Below, one piece after another: positions 26,440 through 35,126 of a stretch of 64,000 nt of DNA. How positions within the stretch are numbered: the stretch's first letter is position 1; each line of letters begins with the position of its first letter. This DNA is from Duncaniella dubosii (GTDB lineage: Bacteria; Bacteroidota; Bacteroidia; Bacteroidales; Muribaculaceae). Position numbers and translations under genes: made by a program. The notes under the pieces were generated by a model. It saw nothing but the letters and a program-made list of their open reading frames with translations, had not been told where the DNA came from and did not search any database. The stretch is from contig NZ_CP039396.1 in the NCBI RefSeq assembly GCF_004803915.1, forward strand, positions 2,480,001 to 2,544,000, given 5' to 3'.

Positions 26440-27498
26440 TTACGCAGCGGTATATTTGAACGGAATATGAGCCGTGATTTCCGACGGGCGAACGATATTG
26501 ACGTCCATTTTGAGAAGAGCTTTGAAGAAGTAAAGCTCAGAATTGTTCTGGAGCTTATCGACCTGAAGGACATTCTCATCGTTGACGTAATCAACACCCA
26601 TCCAGAGGTTCGAGTCAACGCCGGTGGTGAATACGCCCATGAAGATTGTATCGTTGGGAAGAGCAACCATAGGAATGATGCGCTTGCCCTGGAAACGATG
26701 CTCGTTCTCCTTGCGGTTGTCGTTGTATTTCATGGTTTTTGCCGAGAGATACTTGTTATAAGCGTCCCAAGACTTGTAGTCCATGAGGATGACGAGACCG
26801 GCCTTCTTGCGGATCTTGGGTGCAGTGGCTTCCCACATTGCGTAGAGTTCATTCTCTACAGCTTCACCATCAGCAAATGTGCCGGTACCGGCGATGTTGA
26901 CCTGACCGCACTTTGCATCTTCAGAAGTAGTGGAGGCTGCGGCGTTCATGAGTACACGGGCGATAGCTCCGTTAAAATACTTCATGGGGCCAGCCTCTGC
27001 ATCACCACCGATTTCGGTTGCACCGGCTGCAACAGAGCCGTCGCTGCTTGAAATCTTTGCGTGCTCTGTGGGAGTAGCCGAACACCAGATTGCCTGGTTG
27101 ATATATTCCTGCTCCTGCTCCATAAGCAGACGAATCATAGTCGCCTGAACCTTGGGATCGAGTTCGCGGAACACCAGATTGCCGGTGGGCTGGAACGGTT
27201 TGTAATACTGCTCGAAGTCGCGGGGGTTGAACTCCAGATAGATCATAAAATCTTCCGGTGTCAGATAGCGCTCTGCAAATTCGTATTCGCCCACACTTGA
27301 AACAGGTGTTGCGACGTGATCCTGGATAATCTTCCCGAGGCGAACATGCGGAAGAGCATACTTTTTCTGAATACCCGACTTGACATGAATAAGACCCTCC
27401 TTGTAGGTCTCATTCTCCTGGGCGACAAGGGTCAGAAGATCACCAAGGACTTCACCAGTATAGTTACTCTGACCCGCGTTAAAGTTAAATGCTGCCAT
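26440..27498 (-). CDS. Major capsid protein
   Basis: 352 residues, following directly after the protease/scaffold gene, which is the standard capsid order. It includes MIYLEFNPRDFEQYYKPFQ, then FRELDPKVQATMIRLLMEQE and VILMDYKSWDAYNKYL, typical of Bacteroidetes Mu-like capsids; the C-terminus PSEITAHIPFKYTA is beta-rich. An HK97-like fold is expected but not provable by eye. The product forms the icosahedral shell and is followed by a strong terminator, which suggests high, separately controlled expression. Confidence 0.88.
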   Translation of the reverse strand: MAAFNFNAGQSNYTGEVLGDLLTLVAQENETYKEGLIHVKSGIQKKYALPHVRLGKIIQDHVATPVSSVGEYEFAERYLTPEDFMIYLEFNPRDFEQYYKPFQPTGNLVFRELDPKVQATMIRLLMEQEQEYINQAIWCSATPTEHAKISSSDGSVAAGATEIGGDAEAGPMKYFNGAIARVLMNAAASTTSEDAKCGQVNIAGTGTFADGEAVENELYAMWEATAPKIRKKAGLVILMDYKSWDAYNKYLSAKTMKYNDNRKENEHRFQGKRIIPMVALPNDTIFMGVFTTGVDSNLWMGVDYVNDENVLQVDKLQNNSELYFFKALLKMDVNIVRPSEITAHIPFKYTAA

Positions 27499-27540
27499 TG
27501 TTAATTGTGAATTAAATATTAATGATTGATTTGCTGGCGA

Positions 27541-28089
27541 TTAGTCGAGGGTCTTGAACTTGAAGTCTTTTCCCACAACATCTTCGACCTTGGCCTGAAC
27601 TTTCTGCTCTTCAGTCTGGAGGCCGTCTTTGGCGGTGTCCTGATTGGCCCGAGAGATGATCTGACCGAGATTGTCACGAGCCGGAATTTTGGCGAGGATG
27701 CGTTCTGCAAGTGCAAAATCGCTCTGAGCCATCTTGACGTAATCTTCGCGGTCATCCTTGCTGATTTTGCAATCCTTGATTGCCTTGTCAACGAGGGCGT
27801 TGATCTTGTTCTCCTGAGCCTTGGCCTCAGCTTCCTGATAGACCTTCAGAGCGTCCTTCGCCTTTGTGAGATCGGCGGTCAGATTGCTGATTGAAGTCTT
27901 GGCGCCGGTAAGCTCTGCATTTGCAGTAGCCAACTGTGCTGTTTTCTCATCAAGAGCTTTCTGGATAGCTTCGGTCTTATCAGCTTTAGCTTTGAGCTCA
28001 TTGATCTTCGCCGAAATACTCTCGACGGTAGCCTTCTCTCCAGTCAGTCCGAAAAGAGCGGCAAATACTGTGATTTCAGTTTTATCCAT
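27541..28089 (-). CDS. Scaffold protein from internal start (nested in protease gene)
   Basis: Same frame as the protease, starting at the ATG at 28089; 182 residues, almost entirely coiled coil. An ACTATTAACGA element lies at 28120-28128, about 30 nt before this ATG, inside the protease coding sequence, the same element seen before many virion genes. Nested scaffold starts are known in lambda-like and Mu-like phages. I infer independent expression; no direct proof. Confidence 0.6.
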   Translation of the reverse strand: MDKTEITVFAALFGLTGEKATVESISAKINELKAKADKTEAIQKALDEKTAQLATANAELTGAKTSISNLTADLTKAKDALKVYQEAEAKAQENKINALVDKAIKDCKISKDDREDYVKMAQSDFALAERILAKIPARDNLGQIISRANQDTAKDGLQTEEQKVQAKVEDVVGKDFKFKTLD

Positions 28090-28788
28090 TGTATTTGAAT
28101 TTGATGTGATATTCTGTTCGTTAATAGTCGTTGAAGGAAGTGTAGGTGCCACCAATCCGTAAATCGCCTTGATTTGTCCGATGTCTTTGGTGTTTTTCAA
28201 AGCTGCCTGAATCTGATCCTTGACAGCTTTAGGAGTTTCAATGATGTGTTCTGCATCGACAAAGCCTTTTTCAAGAGCCTGAGCAGCTGTGAGGAATGTT
28301 CCATCTTCCCCCTCTTTGCCATTCATTATGTTTTCAACCTCTTCTTCGGAAAGGCCAAAACGCTTGACATAGATGGTTTTAAGCTGCTGAGTGAAGGCTT
28401 CGGTGGCTTGGTTGTATTGCTTCTCTCCGTTTGCATCACAGAATGGATTGTGAATCATCAGAAGAGCATAATCTTTCATAAAAAGCTCATCGCCGGCGGC
28501 CCAGATGATAGATCCCATTGAAGCTGCCAGAGCGTCGTTGATACACTCTGTGCGAATTTTACAATCCATGATTTTTGAGAATACGCTCATCCCCTCGATG
28601 ACACTGCCACCGACAGAGTTGATATGGATGCGTATTACGCTGGGATTTACATAATTGACGAGATAATCAAATTCCCAGAGAAATTCTTGAACACTCCAGT
28701 AATCGACATCAGTGTAGTAGCAAATATCGGCAGGAGCACCAGCGCAATAAGCTCCTTTGATAAACTTAAATTCTTTATTTTTTGCCAT
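27541..28788 (-). CDS. ClpP-type prohead protease fused to scaffold protein
   Basis: 415 residues. Residues 1-190 form a ClpP/S14 protease: IRIHINSVGGSVIEGMSVF, the catalytic Ser in ALAASMGSIIWAAG (about 89-102) and His in ALLMIHNPF (about 113). Residues about 235-415 are a long coiled-coil scaffold (KTSISNLTADLTKAKDALKV). An internal in-frame ATG at 28089 (MDKTEITVFAALFG), preceded by an ACTATTA element, would yield the scaffold alone (182 residues). Thus one gene supplies both protease and scaffold for head assembly, as in lambda C/Nu3. It is the first gene after a terminator and promoter pair. Confidence 0.92.
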   Translation of the reverse strand: MAKNKEFKFIKGAYCAGAPADICYYTDVDYWSVQEFLWEFDYLVNYVNPSVIRIHINSVGGSVIEGMSVFSKIMDCKIRTECINDALAASMGSIIWAAGDELFMKDYALLMIHNPFCDANGEKQYNQATEAFTQQLKTIYVKRFGLSEEEVENIMNGKEGEDGTFLTAAQALEKGFVDAEHIIETPKAVKDQIQAALKNTKDIGQIKAIYGLVAPTLPSTTINEQNITSNSNTMDKTEITVFAALFGLTGEKATVESISAKINELKAKADKTEAIQKALDEKTAQLATANAELTGAKTSISNLTADLTKAKDALKVYQEAEAKAQENKINALVDKAIKDCKISKDDREDYVKMAQSDFALAERILAKIPARDNLGQIISRANQDTAKDGLQTEEQKVQAKVEDVVGKDFKFKTLD

Positions 28789-28800
28789 TGTTGCTCGATT

Positions 28801-28812
28801 TTCTTAGTAATA
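28801..28812 (-). promoter_or_regulatory. ACTATTA-type candidate late promoter before the head operon
   Basis: Minus-strand ACTATTACTAAGAAA between the terminator 28827-28849 and the start at 28788. Confidence 0.5.
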
Positions 28813-28826
28813 GTGAGCAACAAAAA

Positions 28827-28849
28827 AGCCCCTGCGGTTAACAGGGGCT
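28827..28849 (-). terminator. Terminator after the portal/MuF unit
   Basis: AGCCCCTG (28827-28834) / CAGGGGCT (28842-28849), 8-bp stem with a 7-nt loop followed by TTTTTTG on the minus strand: a textbook rho-independent terminator. Confidence 0.9.
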
Positions 28850-28870
28850 AAAATTCAATATTACAGTATT

Positions 28871-29629
28871 TTATGTTTCATTTTGGTGAGGTATGTAATC
28901 AGTGGCTTCATCATAAGTTCTGGGATGATCCAAATTGTTATGCCCATCGGGATTAACACCTTCGATAGTTGGGTCTTGGTCAGCATGATTGGTAAATGGA
29001 GGGCAAACAAATTTTTTATAAATCTTGTTACGAGTAGCCCAAATATTCCTTTGCTTAAACCATATTTCATAGGTCATCCAGCAAGGTTGTAATCCGTGAT
29101 CGAAACTCTCCATTGGATCTACATATTCCAACTGACAGCGTTCTTGCAGACATTCGTACTTGCTAATACTTTCCTGAATAGTCTGATGAATACGCTCTGC
29201 CACATAATACACTCCCATATCATGCCCATCCTCATGGACGTTCAAGCTGTTCAGGATGAAACGTATTCTTAACTCTGCTCGCCCTTCATTAATGCGAGAT
29301 TGCTGAACCAAGTATCTCCAGTTAATGAAATGAACAAATGCAGCAGGGAATCCCAATGTCTCTTCTTTATTGCCACTGGGAGAAATGATGCGCTCGTATT
29401 GACCATCATCTATTTGAACCGTTCTGAATATTTTAGGACTATTTGGAACTCCGTATTCCAAGGTTACTGAGCGAAGAATCTCTTTCATAGCCTTCAATAC
29501 GTCCATAGGCCCATTGGATTCAACCTGAAGAGGCTTTTCTTGCGGCTCTTGGGGTTTATCTATGGGCGGTGCAACGGAACTAGTTTTATTGCCACTTATG
29601 ACTTTATTATTTTTCTTATCTATGATCAT
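28871..29629 (-). CDS. Head-tail connector or tail-terminator candidate
   Basis: 252 residues. The first ~45 residues are a low-complexity linker (K/N/P/Q/E). The rest includes FPAAFVHFINWRYLVQQSRI, FILNSLNVHEDGHDMGVYYV and CWMTYEIWFKQRNIW. I do not assign a family with certainty; the size, position after the virion morphogenesis gene and mixed alpha/beta content resemble tail terminator or neck proteins. A terminator follows, so this ends the portal transcription unit. Confidence 0.6.
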   Translation of the reverse strand: MIIDKKNNKVISGNKTSSVAPPIDKPQEPQEKPLQVESNGPMDVLKAMKEILRSVTLEYGVPNSPKIFRTVQIDDGQYERIISPSGNKEETLGFPAAFVHFINWRYLVQQSRINEGRAELRIRFILNSLNVHEDGHDMGVYYVAERIHQTIQESISKYECLQERCQLEYVDPMESFDHGLQPCWMTYEIWFKQRNIWATRNKIYKKFVCPPFTNHADQDPTIEGVNPDGHNNLDHPRTYDEATDYIPHQNET

Positions 29630-29653
29630 CGTTCAGTCTTTATTGATAATAGC

Positions 29654-30577
29654 TTAGGTTTTCTTGACAAGGAACACACTATCAAAGAGGTATAATTTCA
29701 TCATCTTCCTCATAAAGCTGTCAGTAAATGGATTCAAGTAAGAAGAATGACCCATAAACTGTCTCTTAATATATGATTTTGGCTTATGGCCATTCCACGC
29801 ACTTCCATATGTACCCTTTCCCTCATTATGATATCCGGCATAGCATATACTATGTTTTTTATGATGAGCAGAGTTGGCCGGTACGACATCAGTATATATT
29901 CTTGTTTTGGCCATTCCAGCATTTTCATCCATTTTGAGAGAGTTGTATAAATCACCATACTCTTTCAAAATTCGATTACCAGTACCTCTACTGGCACGTT
30001 TCTTTAGCGTATATGCTGATAATGGAGTCCATCTACGAGAACGGTTGCTATAAAATTGTTGATATTTGAAAGAGTTTTGAAACACCTTCATCGCTCTTCG
30101 ACCAACTACTACACGGAAATTTTCTGACTGAACACGAAGTGCATAGAGGCTTATCTGAATTTGATGGATCCATTGTTTTGTGCCGTGAAGTATTGTAACG
30201 GAGCTTCCAGAGCCCCTTTTGCCTTGGCTTATATCAGAACCCCAACGTTCACTGGATGAGCCTTTGCGCACAATTCCTTTAGAGTCAAGATAGCTGGCAC
30301 GACCCCAGTTATAGTTTGGATTGGAGCCACCTTTAAGTGACATAGGTTTGGCCCAGTAAGCCAAATGTCCTTGCCGAGTGGTAAACTTTGTTCCGGAACT
30401 GAAATATTTGCTGTATTGTTTGGGGAAAGCGGCACGCCCTTTTGCAGTACCACCATTTTGGCTACGAAGCCATTGTTGATACTGTCGCTCTCTATGAGAG
30501 CCAAGACGTTGCCCTTCATAGAAATGTTTGCCAAATTGGGTTTTGACTTTACTGGGGTCAAACTTCTGCCGAGACAT
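29654..30577 (-). CDS. Phage virion morphogenesis (gpG-like tail completion) protein
   Basis: 307 residues. The C-terminal two-thirds contain a recognisable virion-morphogenesis pattern: helical region around VVVGRRAMKVFQNSFKYQQF, then RRWTPLSAYTLKKRASRG and GDLYNSLKM. The N-terminal ~110 residues are basic, rich in aromatic, Gly and Ser residues (GSHRERQYQQWLRSQNGG) and unlike the family core. The protein probably completes tail attachment or the neck. The start overlaps the MuF-like gene by 20 nt, supporting co-translation. Confidence 0.75.
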   Translation of the reverse strand: MSRQKFDPSKVKTQFGKHFYEGQRLGSHRERQYQQWLRSQNGGTAKGRAAFPKQYSKYFSSGTKFTTRQGHLAYWAKPMSLKGGSNPNYNWGRASYLDSKGIVRKGSSSERWGSDISQGKRGSGSSVTILHGTKQWIHQIQISLYALRVQSENFRVVVGRRAMKVFQNSFKYQQFYSNRSRRWTPLSAYTLKKRASRGTGNRILKEYGDLYNSLKMDENAGMAKTRIYTDVVPANSAHHKKHSICYAGYHNEGKGTYGSAWNGHKPKSYIKRQFMGHSSYLNPFTDSFMRKMMKLYLFDSVFLVKKT

Positions 30578-31412
30578 AATATTTCTCTCTTAATCTGGAA
30601 ACAAAGCCCATAAGCATTCCCGTATCTTCTTCTTTTACTGAGAAATAACTATGAGTTGATCCAAAAATTCTACCACATTTAGCCAAAGATTCGCTATATA
30701 CGCTATTCAGCTGTTTGGGTTTTACAAGATCTTTAGCAGAACCTTTGATTTGGCTTAGTTTAGCGTCTGCACGAGGTACTTCCAATATCTCCAAGAAACA
30801 ACGACAGTTATACTCAATGGGTGGAATCATCCAGGATGGGAACTCATCTCTGGGAGCTGCATATCCTTGTAATGCCATGTGCCAGGGTCTAACTTTTGTA
30901 TCGTTTTGAGTCCAATACACAGCATAGTCCGTAGCAGACATTTTCATCCACATTGCCGCTACAATTCCAGCATATTCAATATCAGAATTTTCAATAGCAG
31001 AATACTGATCATTATACTTTTTACACACAGCAAGCAATTCATCATATTCATCAGAATTGAAGTCAATATCAGTATCTCCAACCATATCCAACACTTCATC
31101 ATAAAGCTGGTATTCCTCACAAACGGAAAAATCAATCAGATTAAGAATCGCAGCAGTAAGACGGTCTATGAGGTCTTTCTCTTGTTGGGTAAGATTTTCA
31201 TCTTCAGAGTTTTTCAGAAGTTGAATTGCATTATCCACTTCTATACCCAACCCCTTGACAACGTGCTTAAAAGCTATTTCAGTTCTTAATTCTGAAAGAG
31301 CGTAAAGAGCCTCATCCTTATTTTCATTGCGTAAGGATTTGAGTAACTGAATAAATAAGGCTACCAAAGACTGATAATCGCTGTCATGTTCGGCTTGTTG
31401 CTCTTCAGTCAT
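30558..31412 (-). CDS. MuF-like minor head protein
   Basis: 284 residues. The C-terminal part carries the MuF/SPP1 gp7-like signature: YWTQNDTKVRPWHMALQGY followed by FPSWMIPPIEYNCRCFLEI, with the conserved His and Cys-x-Cys. The N-terminal ~150 residues are helical and acidic. MuF-like proteins enter the head with the portal and may aid ejection or carry fused toxins; here no extra enzyme domain is seen at the C-terminus. The gene follows the portal by about 45 nt. Confidence 0.85.
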   Translation of the reverse strand: MTEEQQAEHDSDYQSLVALFIQLLKSLRNENKDEALYALSELRTEIAFKHVVKGLGIEVDNAIQLLKNSEDENLTQQEKDLIDRLTAAILNLIDFSVCEEYQLYDEVLDMVGDTDIDFNSDEYDELLAVCKKYNDQYSAIENSDIEYAGIVAAMWMKMSATDYAVYWTQNDTKVRPWHMALQGYAAPRDEFPSWMIPPIEYNCRCFLEILEVPRADAKLSQIKGSAKDLVKPKQLNSVYSESLAKCGRIFGSTHSYFSVKEEDTGMLMGFVSRLREKYYVSAEV

Positions 31413-31456
31413 GGCAGCCTTAGTCTTTTTTGCAAGGTCAGAGGTGCATCCGCCTT

Positions 31457-32818
31457 TTAATGCACCCCTGACAGAAAATTTATACGATTTCGATTATGAC
31501 CGTAACGTTTATAATATTCTTCATCACTCATTCGATGACCATCGTTATCACCATCGCCATCCCAGTCACCAAGGCCGCCTCCACCGGTACCAGCTTCAAA
31601 ATTGCGCTGCTGGCCGACTTCAACGCCCCATTCCTTGTTGATTTCTTCGGGATCAATCTCATATTTGTCTGTGAGCATATCATAGAGCTTGATTTTATTC
31701 TCATCAGACATTTCAACTTTGTTCATGTACTTGAAGTACACATCATCAGAGATTATACCCCAGTATCTAAGGACTGGAACCACTTGCTCATTCATTACGT
31801 TCTCAATGCGAGTACGATATGAATTAATACGAGCACGATATATATTTTCGTGAGCTTTGGTAGATCCGACATAAGCCTGAGTAGCACCGGCCATAGATTC
31901 TGAACCAAGTATCAGGCTGTCATTCTCTTTATTGGTGAACTCCGCAAGTGTCTGGTAAATTTTTTCAGAGTTGGACGCTGCAAAGGCTTTAATATCAATC
32001 TCATCCCCCTTACCAGTTACCAGCACTTTATTCTGAGCTGCCGAACCAATTTTCCGAGCCAGTCTTTGACGCGATTCATTGTCTTCAGCTTCGGTTTTGC
32101 CGTGAATGATAGGCTGCCCATAAGTGTGACTGAAGTTTACCCAGTTGCTAACCGTATATTTCTGGGCGAGAATATTGGGCGTGGTTGCAGCAAAAACACC
32201 AAACCCACCAGTATTGATAAGAATATAGTTATGTTTATATTGCTCATCGTCTAAATCCCAGCCCGGACTCCATTGACACCAGTGTTGAACAACACGGCGT
32301 TGATCTGGAAGAACACAACGGCGTTCAATATTGTTTACTTCCTTCAGCAATCCAGTTTCAGGGTCAAGTTCCGGCATAATTTCAAGAAGAGTATAACCAT
32401 ATAACTCTGCTTCAATTATGCCCTTGATAATCTTTTCAAACTGTGAGCCTTGGCATATTTTTGACTGCTTGGGGTCACGAACCCACTTGCCATCCTCACC
32501 TTCACGGGCAAACATATATCGTTTTCCCACTAACTGAGAAAACAGAGTAAGAATTGTGCCTTGAAGATGTGCATTTTGGATATAGCAGGCTTCATATAGA
32601 TCTATGAGTCTGGAACGGTCATCCATTATGGTGCCGTTCTCAACTTGACTTACGACACTTTTGTATCTGCATCGACGTGTCAGTTCTTCGGTATATTCAG
32701 TAATGGTCTTTTTGACAAGGTTATAATGTGCAACCAAAGCCTCGTCAGTAAAGAAATTACCGTTTGAATTATTTTCAGTGCGTTTACGCATAATCTTGAT
32801 TTTATTGGTAATAGTCAC
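31457..32818 (-). CDS. Portal protein, DUF935/Mu gp29-like
   Basis: 453 residues. Motifs typical of Mu-type portals: LYGYTLLEIMPELDPETG, YILINTGGFGVFAATTP, NWVNFSHTYGQPIIHGK and DSLILGSESMAGATQAYVGS. The Gly/Asp-rich C-terminus (GTGGGGLGDWDGDGDND) is low complexity. It forms the dodecameric DNA entry ring. The first codons contain the ACTATTACCAATAAA element (minus strand), so the true start may be the ATG at 32791. The terminase genes normally found upstream are not in this window, unlike most Mu-like modules. Confidence 0.9.
   Translation of the reverse strand: MTITNKIKIMRKRTENNSNGNFFTDEALVAHYNLVKKTITEYTEELTRRCRYKSVVSQVENGTIMDDRSRLIDLYEACYIQNAHLQGTILTLFSQLVGKRYMFAREGEDGKWVRDPKQSKICQGSQFEKIIKGIIEAELYGYTLLEIMPELDPETGLLKEVNNIERRCVLPDQRRVVQHWCQWSPGWDLDDEQYKHNYILINTGGFGVFAATTPNILAQKYTVSNWVNFSHTYGQPIIHGKTEAEDNESRQRLARKIGSAAQNKVLVTGKGDEIDIKAFAASNSEKIYQTLAEFTNKENDSLILGSESMAGATQAYVGSTKAHENIYRARINSYRTRIENVMNEQVVPVLRYWGIISDDVYFKYMNKVEMSDENKIKLYDMLTDKYEIDPEEINKEWGVEVGQQRNFEAGTGGGGLGDWDGDGDNDGHRMSDEEYYKRYGHNRNRINFLSGVH
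32802..32815 (-). promoter_or_regulatory. ACTATTA-type candidate late promoter at the portal gene
   Basis: Minus-strand ACTATTACCAATAAA overlaps the first annotated codons of the portal gene; initiation at 32791 would place it upstream. Confidence 0.45.
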
Positions 32819-33013
32819 TCTGTATAGTTGGCCGGAGAATACCTGAATACCATAAAATCATTCAGTACACAGTCAAAATAAAAAAATTCAATTTTTTTAT
32901 CACAGAATATCAGATAGTTATAGAGACGGCGGTTTCACTTTGCCCAATCTCACTATACACCCAATACTATTATATATAGGAGTACATCAAAACCTCCCTT
33001 AAATTGCAGTCAA
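32819..33013. promoter_or_regulatory. Divergent control region between late (minus) and early (plus) genes
   Basis: 195 bp without an ORF, AT-rich. It contains GTTTCACTT (32932-32940), a half-site of the inverted repeats seen near the recombinase and at 41.4 kb, and on the plus strand ACTATTATATATAGGAG (32965-32982), 32 nt before the first plus-strand gene. It probably carries promoters for both directions. Confidence 0.6.
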
Positions 33014-33214
33014 ATGACGAATTGGAAAAACTTAAAGAGTAATCCTCCGACAGAGAGTTGTAACATCTGCTTGAAGATTGGCACTTCCTATGATACCTAT
33101 TTCTTTAAGAGATATACCAGTTATAGTTGGGAGTTAACTAAATTTCCACAGGTTATAAGCCCGGAGAAAGTGCCTGACCACGCCCTTTACATCAATCTGG
33201 ATGAGGTAAAATGA
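33014..33214 (+). CDS. Small protein of unknown function
   Basis: 66 residues, with one Cys pair (ESCNICLKIG) and a following aromatic segment (YFFKRYTSYSWEL). First gene of the plus-strand early region, 32 nt after an ACTATTATATATA element. No family recognised. Confidence 0.6.
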   Translation: MTNWKNLKSNPPTESCNICLKIGTSYDTYFFKRYTSYSWELTKFPQVISPEKVPDHALYINLDEVK

Positions 33215-33229
33215 TGAATAGCAGTTGTT
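33211..33229 (+). promoter_or_regulatory. Degenerate copy of the GATGAAAGCAGTGTT leader
   Basis: ATGATGAATAGCAGTTGTT, 18 nt before the ATG at 33248; it includes a mini-ORF MNSSC. Same spacing as the better copies. Confidence 0.35.
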
Positions 33230-33247
33230 AATTCTAAATCACATTAT

Positions 33248-33667
33248 ATGAGAGCTTTTATTGAAGCAAAAGTAAAGTTCAAAAAGCAGATGCAGAATGG
33301 AAAGATTAAGGAGGTAAGCGAACCTTACCTTGTGAAAGCCTTATCTTTTACTGAAGCTGAAGCTCGCGTTACTGAAGAGGTGCGCCCCTATATTTCAGGA
33401 GAATTTTCAGTATCTGCCGTAACAAAGTCTAATGTCATTGAAGTCTTTTACGACCCTGAAGGCGACTTCTGGTATAAAGTTAAGGCCAATTTCATAAGCC
33501 TTAATGAAAAGACCAATACGGAGAAACTGACTTCTTCCTACTACTTGGTTCAGGCGCACGATTTTCGCAGTGCGTATGACAATTTCCTGAAAGGGATGAA
33601 AGATACAATGGCAGATTTCACAATCGCCAGTATCACGGAAACCAAGATTATGGATGTGTTTGAGTAA
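33248..33667 (+). CDS. DUF4494 family protein
   Basis: 139 residues. RAFIEAKVKFKKQ at the N-terminus, then EPYLVKALSFTEAEARVTEE and WYKVKANFISLNEKTNTEK, match the DUF4494 family, which is nearly restricted to Bacteroidetes and their phages and plasmids. Function is unknown. It is one of the better host-range clues in the window. Confidence 0.85.
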   Translation: MRAFIEAKVKFKKQMQNGKIKEVSEPYLVKALSFTEAEARVTEEVRPYISGEFSVSAVTKSNVIEVFYDPEGDFWYKVKANFISLNEKTNTEKLTSSYYLVQAHDFRSAYDNFLKGMKDTMADFTIASITETKIMDVFE

Positions 33668-33671
33668 GACT

Positions 33672-34142
33672 ATGGACTACAAGACTACAATCCTTAAAAA
33701 AGAAATCCAGACGGATGAAACTTTATTGCCGGAAATAGCGGGATTGCATTTTGGTTTCTTAGAGGAAAACAGAGCCGTATTCGACTATACAGCATATATC
33801 GAAGAAAACAAACTGATTCCTATTGATTTCAAGGTATTCATGAGAGCTAATAAGCATTTCATAGAAACATTGGCAAAATCCAACGATAAGAAAACTTCAG
33901 AATTGTTTTTTCAAAATACCAATGGTCACATATTGGTATCAGCAGAATTGGTCTTCATTTTCTTAGCGTTTGTGAACCCTGAAATGTTCCTTTATTTCAA
34001 CAGCCTCTTGACTGATGTCATAACAGATGGTGTTGCATATAGCAATGGGTTTGTGTATAGTATGGCCGCTAATAGGATTCCGTCAGATGTTCTAAGTGAT
34101 TTAATCAAAGAAAGAGAGAATGACGCAGCCGGAAGTAAATAA
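33672..34142 (+). CDS. Hypothetical protein
   Basis: 156 residues from the ATG at 33672, 5 nt after the DUF4494 stop (an upstream in-frame ATG at 33654 overlaps that gene). Mixed alpha/beta, with a hydrophobic stretch SAELVFIFLAFVNPEMFLYF near residues 90-110 that could be a buried helix. No family recognised. Confidence 0.6.
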   Translation: MDYKTTILKKEIQTDETLLPEIAGLHFGFLEENRAVFDYTAYIEENKLIPIDFKVFMRANKHFIETLAKSNDKKTSELFFQNTNGHILVSAELVFIFLAFVNPEMFLYFNSLLTDVITDGVAYSNGFVYSMAANRIPSDVLSDLIKERENDAAGSK

Positions 34143-34473
34143 TAAACCGACCACCATTGTGGCTTTTGATTCGTCTTACGTATTAGTGGCGATATTCAAA
34201 TCCATCAGTGAGGCCGCTACTTTGACCAATACTGTGCGCCAGTCCTTAATCAAAGCAGCCTATGGAGATATAATCTCTGTCAATAAAAGATACTGGAGAG
34301 CGGTGCCCACCGATTTTCAGATTGAGCCAGACGATGTGGGTAAACTGACATTATTTGAATTTGATGCGGCTGTTGGAGAAGATCGAAAGATTTATTCAAC
34401 CCGAAAAATGCTCAAAAATTCAGTAATGCTGGAAAGTGAGTACATCGCTCTTCAAGCAGCCCAAGGAAGATAA
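34120..34473 (+). CDS. Hypothetical protein with NUMOD-like helix-turn-helix
   Basis: 117 residues. Residues 10-65 (IVAFDSSYVLVAIFKSISEA and a following RQSLIKAAYGDIISVNKRYW) resemble NUMOD-type DNA-binding repeats found with homing endonucleases and in phage regulators. No nuclease domain is attached. Overlaps the previous gene by 23 nt. Confidence 0.6.
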   Translation: MTQPEVNNKPTTIVAFDSSYVLVAIFKSISEAATLTNTVRQSLIKAAYGDIISVNKRYWRAVPTDFQIEPDDVGKLTLFEFDAAVGEDRKIYSTRKMLKNSVMLESEYIALQAAQGR

Positions 34474-34498
34474 TATTAAACATTACTATAATACAAAA

Positions 34499-34960
34499 AT
34501 GAAAGTAGTTCTTTTATCACCGGGTGCTAAGGTGCCCAAAAGAGTAAATGATTATGCCGCCGGCTATGATCTCTTTGCTCCCAAAGACTCAGTTGTTAAA
34601 CCGGGTCGTAACCTAATTCCTATTGACATTTCCATTGAACTGGATCCGCATACTGAAGGTGAGGTAAGACCTTGCAGCGGATATTCCATCAACGGAATGA
34701 AAGGGTTTTCTCTTAACGATCTCAAAACAGAAAAGAGATTTGATGCAGATGTGATCATCGGGACGGTTGACGAAGATTATCGTGGCGTGGTCGGTGCGAT
34801 CATCAAAAGCTATGAGGACAAGCCTTTTGTTATCAAGCAAGGTGCAAAAATCGCCCAGCTCGTAGTCAAAAATTATATCGGCAAACCCTTCGAGATTGCT
34901 TCAGAGCTTTCCAAAACAGAAAGAGGAAGCAAGGGTTTTGGAGAACTGGAACACAAGTGA
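34499..34960 (+). CDS. dut: dUTPase (deoxyuridine 5'-triphosphate nucleotidohydrolase)
   Basis: 153 residues from ATG at 34499 (an upstream in-frame ATG at 34436 lies inside the preceding gene). Trimeric dUTPase motifs are clear: YAAGYDLFAP (motif 1), RPCSGYSINGMKGF (motif 2, normally PRSG-like), GTVDEDYRGVVGAII (motif 3, catalytic Asp/Tyr), KQGAKIAQLVV (motif 4) and RGSKGFGELEHK (motif 5). It hydrolyses dUTP to dUMP, limiting uracil in phage DNA and supplying dTMP synthesis. A strong terminator follows. Confidence 0.93.
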   Translation: MKVVLLSPGAKVPKRVNDYAAGYDLFAPKDSVVKPGRNLIPIDISIELDPHTEGEVRPCSGYSINGMKGFSLNDLKTEKRFDADVIIGTVDEDYRGVVGAIIKSYEDKPFVIKQGAKIAQLVVKNYIGKPFEIASELSKTERGSKGFGELEHK

Positions 34961-34994
34961 CCCCATTCTTAACTACCTGATAGGGCAGTAGCCC

Positions 34995-35030
34995 AAGGAG
35001 CGTGATGTGTCATACATACGCTCCTTTTTT
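34995..35030 (+). terminator. Terminator after dut
   Basis: AAGGAGCG (34995-35002) / CGCTCCTT (35019-35026) followed by TTTT. The preceding 27 nt (34965-34991) share a hairpin-like element with the DGR region at 3512-3535. Confidence 0.9.
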
Positions 35031-35126
35031 CTATATAATTAAGGTGTGCCTTTGGTAAAAGTGAAACTTCTTAAAAATGTAACATATTCTAAACCAGCAA
35101 TAAAACATAAGTTTAACATTTTTTAG

